From assembly GCF_002554705.1 (NCBI RefSeq), contig NZ_PDEP01000011.1, positions 91,687 through 155,686 on the forward strand: a stretch of DNA of 64,000 nt. Reading direction: 5' to 3'. The position numbers and the translations under genes were made by a program. The first letter of the stretch is position 1, and each line of letters begins with the position of its first letter. This DNA is from Longimonas halophila. GTDB taxonomy: Bacteria; Bacteroidota; Rhodothermia; Rhodothermales; Salinibacteraceae. Shown here piece by piece: positions 61,001 through 64,000 of this stretch. Under the pieces are notes generated by a model. The model saw only the letters and a program-made list of their open reading frames with translations, did not search any database and was not told the DNA's origin.

Positions 61001-62079
61001 GGTCAATGACCCGCACGCCGCAGACGGGACAAGTGCTTCTCACAATGCACGTGGAAGACGAGCAGGGAACGACCCTTGCGCAAAGTCAGGCGTCGCTCTA
61101 TGCGCATGAGGATGCAACATCAGAGCTTGACGTCTACGACGCGCCGCGCATTACGCCGCCGAACGCGTCGTATGCGCAGGTCTCGTTCGTGCAAAGCAGC
61201 GACCAACGCCGCCAGGCGCAGCACAGCGTGCCCTACGACTTAGATGAGCACGTGGAGATTCCCTTGCATGCCGAAGGTGTTGGGCTCAGCGGCACGGCCA
61301 CAATCAGCACCGAGGACTGGACGAACATCCCAAGCGACTGGGCCCTTACGCTCGAAGACACTGAGACCGGTGCGCAGGTGCCGCTGGTGCCGGGCGAAAC
61401 GTATACGTTCGACTTGAGCGATAGCGGAAGCGGCTCCGGCGGGCTTAGCGGCGGCGTGCAAGGCGATGCAGTAGACAATCCGCGCTTTATTGTGCGTGCC
61501 GGACCAGAAGCGCCGCTGCCGGTGGAGCTAACCACGTTTGAGGGGCAGTCCGATGGGCAGGCGGCGGTGCTGTCGTGGACGACGGCCTCCGAGACCAACA
61601 ATGCGGGGTTCCGTATCCAACAGCAAATGGAGAGCGGATCGTACGAAACGATAGAATTTGTCGAAGGCGCGGGCACCACCGACCGCGAAACCTCCTACCA
61701 GATTCGTCTGGATGATCTGAGCTATGGTTCGCACACATTCCGCCTGCAACAGGTGGATACCGACGGCGCGGTAACTCCTTCAGAGCCGCTCTCGCTGGAC
61801 ATCCAGATGCAGACGCCGCTGGAGATCTCAAAGGTGGCTCCTACGCCGCTGTCTGGGCGCGGACAGTTGGAGGTGGCGGTGCGTGAGACGCAAGATGTGA
61901 CGGTTGCAATCTACGATGCCCTGGGGCGCCAGGTGCGCACGCTGCACAACGGTCCGCTGCAAGGCGACCAGTCGCATGTCATGCAGATTGATGCCGATGG
62001 ACTGGCCAGCGGCATGTACTTCGTCCGCATGCAAAGCGCCGACGGATCGGCCACGCAGCGCTTTGCGGTGGTGCGATAA
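58078..62079 (+). CDS. Secreted right-handed beta-helix protein with type IX sorting domain
   Basis: A 1333-residue exported protein. A signal peptide ends at LPAQAQ (about 36). A NosD/pectate-lyase-like region follows with APDDLSIQAAVDNASSGQTI and GTYAENVVVNKSLTIQG, then many short beta-helix coils (about 40-690) rich in Asn, Gly and Thr. A middle module (about 730-1010) begins NRFTGTDGAGNDAGWRI. A fibronectin-like stretch (LPVELTTFEGQ, then VLSWTTASETNNAGFRIQQ) leads to the C-terminal type A sorting domain, with IYDALGRQVRTLHNG and SGMYFVRMQSADG, ending FAVVR. It should be exported by the Sec and type IX systems and end on or outside the cell surface. The next gene is a tandem homologue 44 bases on. 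Confidence 0.9.
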   Translation: MRIRYTFARTTPDYLQYALTLGALFLIVGWGLPAQAQDLVVNDGTLDASPAACTTAPDDLSIQAAVDNASSGQTIFVCPGTYAENVVVNKSLTIQGNNAGTPGSGTRNAETIVVPEVDNGDAPVIAIQASGVTLDGFLINGDNAGLTGSYNAGQGINIDASTAAYDNITVTNSIIENIPIASDSGPPLLSGGILARASAGNPSTGNAFTNNLFRNFESFSDQVGSSLSFGIGIDEDFYASISDNEMDTVPVGIGVQSFEDGGNIDIQTNDITAEIIGIGFDGGLGIPGNGVSVSVIENNITLTQKEFDQDNDGTAGGTVGEQTIGIALASVTANQVELSDNTVNDAFYGIVFDGVNPSSGNPATITNPSIAGVLQGIAILDGQEPSTVSNFSISDFTIDDFQGSANIRDVNFHAGIFVFTGGSPGSSLTTTGTIENVTVRNTGAPDGGVNGGQSSAGLYFGGFSAEFGNGNMSQSVTVTNATIENNDNRGIFARGDNTTVSVTESAVFDNGNNPKGSNPGIGVFARQGANLTITESDIRAGSSANSALQADNFESDFGNNPGPVTLTAAANRVEGNSTADLISAGQNGTAGDIVVDASGSAFLDSGTLLTDATDVSDNINVGTITSSIDIDYSPFLNSSTDTDTGTPGFQGDFSALNLDSGSPDVQSTGTKLEEALVLGGSTEIILQSTGGTYDASAPVETSAQITVADDLSFTGSGPITIVNNELAVDAGVASITGSPDFNVQNRFTGTDGAGNDAGWRILSAPRAGMDSDEIGQTLPQASSGSILYTWDGAAQNFVSQDLTSTNNLPAGEGFFLYLFDIAGRDQIDANPGSTCGAGSACIQTEGPLSFADPVSDAFGTASVDVAIADEDNPTATEAGYVLGNPFAQSFDPGNLILQSSGSPLGAAGEFVASVQAWNPQNEQYEVINTNPSSRNLAPWQGFWVLRAEGNSPLSPETLTFESSGRTTGAPFIPARSMTRTPQTGQVLLTMHVEDEQGTTLAQSQASLYAHEDATSELDVYDAPRITPPNASYAQVSFVQSSDQRRQAQHSVPYDLDEHVEIPLHAEGVGLSGTATISTEDWTNIPSDWALTLEDTETGAQVPLVPGETYTFDLSDSGSGSGGLSGGVQGDAVDNPRFIVRAGPEAPLPVELTTFEGQSDGQAAVLSWTTASETNNAGFRIQQQMESGSYETIEFVEGAGTTDRETSYQIRLDDLSYGSHTFRLQQVDTDGAVTPSEPLSLDIQMQTPLEISKVAPTPLSGRGQLEVAVRETQDVTVAIYDALGRQVRTLHNGPLQGDQSHVMQIDADGLASGMYFVRMQSADGSATQRFAVVR
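60131..60356 (+). repeat. Near-identical block shared by the two beta-helix genes, copy 1
   Basis: This 226-base block differs from 63775-64000 at three positions only (by direct reading), whereas the flanking sequence upstream is diverged. It encodes residues ~685-759 (LQSTGGTYDASAPVETSAQ onward), at the end of the helix and the start of the next module. The copies are 3644 bases apart in the same orientation. Confidence 0.95.
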
Positions 62080-62123
62080 CTCCCACGATCGAGTCCGACT
62101 TTTCTTTTTGTAAATGGGCCCTC

Positions 62124-64000
62124 ATGCAAATTCGCTACGTAATTACTGGAATTGTTTTCGCTGGCCTTGCAATGCTGCTGGGCGGTATGACACCCGTGCA
62201 GGCACAGAGCACGCTAACAGTAGATGGGGGCAACGCGAGTTGCGATGATGTAACAGGGGGGCCGTACTGCACCATCCAGGCTGCGATAAACAGCGCAAGC
62301 AGTGGCGACAATATTGACGTGGCTGCAGGCACGTACACCGAAAATGTTCTCATCACCACGCCAGTTACCTTGCGTGGTGCCAACGCGGGTGTTGCTGGAA
62401 ATGACGATACAAGCCGGAGCGCGGAAACGGTGGTACAGCCCCAGCAGACCAGCAACAACGACGATGTGATCTTCGGAGTCGCGGCCAGCAACGTAACGAT
62501 TGATGGCTTCCTCTTGGATGCCGAACCCAATCCTGACGAATTTGCTGAGGTCGGCATTGGCATTGATGCGACCTCAACATCGTACACCGGCATTACCGTG
62601 CAAAACAATATCATTGAACACATTCCGAGCATATCGGAAGCAGCAGCGACCCCAGCAGCAGGCATTGGGGCGCAGGGACCGTCTTCGGGAAATGTGTTTC
62701 AGGACAACCTGATGCGCGACTTTGGCGCATTTGCGTCAGGGAGCTTCGGCGTCGATGAAGCCAACGCAGGCATTGGGCTGGCAGGTAATTTCTTTGCGAC
62801 GGTGACTGATAACGTTACGGAGAACGTCGCCTTTGGCATCTTGATGTTAGGTCACGATGCGACGGCTCCTGATGCTCCGCAGACTATTACCGGCGGCTCG
62901 CACATCAACAATCACCGGGGCATTGTTGTCTATCCCGGTTCGGTAGATAGCGCGTACGAAGTCGAAAGCGTGTCCATCACCGGAGCTGCCGAGTACGGCA
63001 TCACCCTATTTCGCTTTGATGGTTCGCTTGCTGGAATCGGAGACGGATCAAACACTGTGGATGCTACGCTTCGTAACGTTGAAATCCGTGACACCGGTAA
63101 CTTTGATTCTGATGCCTCGGGCATCAACGTGTCTGCTGATGTTGATGGAGGAGCGTACGAAGTGGATGTCATTGAATCCACCATTGCAAACAATGCAAAT
63201 CGTGGCATTCACGCGAGTGCGAATGACGATCTGAGTAGTGGGAGTCTGAGCCTATCCGTTTTTGTGCGTCGCTCTGTTATCGAAGGCAACGGGTTTGACC
63301 CCAATACCAATGCCGGACGCGGAGCAGGACTCATTGCACAGCGAGGTGGGTTTATCGATGCCGAAAATTCTATTATCACAAACGGCTCTGTGGATGCAGA
63401 TGCCCTTTCCATTCAAAGTGCAGGGCAGCAGGGAGACAACGGTCTCATGGCCGTCACGCAGTCACAAGTGCTTGCCGGAACGGGGGGCGGACAAGCTGTG
63501 GTGGTGAGCAATCCCGGAAGCAATAGCCCCGGGTTGCTGAACGCTTCTCTCAATGCGTGGGATGTTACCGAAGCCAGTAATCTGGCTATCACAAACAATG
63601 CTGGGGATGTTGTTGACTACAGCCCCTTCTTAGCCAGTAATGCGGACACGGACGCGGGCACACCCGGCTTTCAAGGCGACTTCTCAACGCTCATCCTTGA
63701 CAGTGCCAGCAGCAATTCGGGTATAAACACCAAACTGCAGGAAGGAACAGGAGTGAGTGGAGTCGAAACCCTTGTTCTCCAATCGACGGGGGGCACGTAC
63801 GATGCCTCAGCTCCCGTAGAAACGTCTGCACAGATTACAGTTGCCGACGATCTGTCGTTTACGGGGAGCGGCCCAATTACTATTGTCAACAACGAGTTGG
63901 CTGTAGATGCGGGCGTCGCCTCGATCACGGGCAGCCCTGACTTTAACGTGCAGAACCGCTTTACGGGCACCGACGGGGCCGGCAACGACGCGGGCTGGCG
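62124..64000 (+). CDS. Secreted beta-helix protein, tandem paralogue, 3' end missing
   Basis: At least 625 residues; the frame is open at the window end. The signal peptide ends around PVQAQS (about 29). The helix start YCTIQAAINSASSGDNI and GTYTENVLITTPVTLRG aligns with the upstream gene, and beta-helix coils follow. From 63775 onward the DNA is almost identical to 60131-60356 of the upstream gene, so the C-terminal modules beyond the edge are probably shared, including a sorting domain. The two genes are tandem duplicates, 44 bases apart with no clear terminator between, so they are likely co-transcribed. Confidence 0.85.
   Translation, partial: MQIRYVITGIVFAGLAMLLGGMTPVQAQSTLTVDGGNASCDDVTGGPYCTIQAAINSASSGDNIDVAAGTYTENVLITTPVTLRGANAGVAGNDDTSRSAETVVQPQQTSNNDDVIFGVAASNVTIDGFLLDAEPNPDEFAEVGIGIDATSTSYTGITVQNNIIEHIPSISEAAATPAAGIGAQGPSSGNVFQDNLMRDFGAFASGSFGVDEANAGIGLAGNFFATVTDNVTENVAFGILMLGHDATAPDAPQTITGGSHINNHRGIVVYPGSVDSAYEVESVSITGAAEYGITLFRFDGSLAGIGDGSNTVDATLRNVEIRDTGNFDSDASGINVSADVDGGAYEVDVIESTIANNANRGIHASANDDLSSGSLSLSVFVRRSVIEGNGFDPNTNAGRGAGLIAQRGGFIDAENSIITNGSVDADALSIQSAGQQGDNGLMAVTQSQVLAGTGGGQAVVVSNPGSNSPGLLNASLNAWDVTEASNLAITNNAGDVVDYSPFLASNADTDAGTPGFQGDFSTLILDSASSNSGINTKLQEGTGVSGVETLVLQSTGGTYDASAPVETSAQITVADDLSFTGSGPITIVNNELAVDAGVASITGSPDFNVQNRFTGTDGAGNDAGW
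63775..64000 (+). repeat. Near-identical block shared by the two beta-helix genes, copy 2
   Basis: The counterpart of 60131-60356. It reaches the window end, so the identity may continue. The sequence upstream of 63775 is homologous but clearly diverged, which marks a sharp left boundary. Confidence 0.95.

Overview
The window looks like chromosomal DNA of a GC-rich, probably halophilic member of the Rhodothermia/Salinibacter branch of the Bacteroidota. This is inferred from the gene set and not proven: acidic proteins rich in Asp/Glu, an Oar-like TonB-dependent receptor, two very large secreted beta-helix proteins (one ending in a type IX secretion sorting domain), an atpD-atpC pair detached from the other ATP synthase genes, a Rho factor with a long disordered insertion, and LptE of the Bacteroidota type. 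Most genes are housekeeping or core accessory genes. No prophage, CRISPR array, plasmid origin or complete insertion sequence is visible.

Layout. 1-10 kb: the edge of a membrane protein, OsmC, a co-oriented aroE-pgeF-alpha/beta hydrolase run, then on the minus strand a methylthioribose-kinase-like protein beside an MTA phosphorylase-family enzyme, an Oar-like receptor and a DUF2064 protein. 10-14 kb: a compact copper operon (csoR-copZ-copA, minus strand) headed by a palindromic CsoR-type operator. 14-24 kb: sirtuin, MBL hydrolase, HMG-CoA lyase, an active/inactive M16 peptidase pair, a DUF493 protein, a MASE1-like sensor kinase and a lipoprotein. 24-31 kb: fructosamine kinase with LMW phosphatase, XseA, a YjbQ-like protein, RecJ. 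31-38 kb: Rho, LptE with a sigma-54-type activator, a PAS protein, a MITE-like palindrome, a frameshifted anti-sigma-like gene and tRNA-Val(CAC). 38-43 kb: two DUF3857/transglutaminase-like proteins and a small outer-membrane barrel. 43-54 kb: HrpB helicase, several membrane proteins, CCA-adding-type nucleotidyltransferase, D-threonine aldolase-like enzyme, AtpC and AtpD. 54-64 kb: ClpB, an RDD protein and two tandem secreted beta-helix proteins, the second cut by the window end.

The gaps are the more unusual part. They hold several families of palindromic or inverted-repeat DNA: a 31-39 bp palindrome in three copies, two of which bracket the D-threonine aldolase-like gene; a hairpin in two copies whose stems differ by a compensatory base-pair change; a 66-bp double palindrome; and a 169-bp imperfect inverted repeat. 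Inside genes, the clearest oddities are the apparent frameshift in the anti-sigma-like gene, a transglutaminase paralogue that has lost its catalytic Cys and His, a 27-bp in-frame tandem repeat in its intact neighbour, and a 226-bp nearly identical block shared by the two beta-helix genes.
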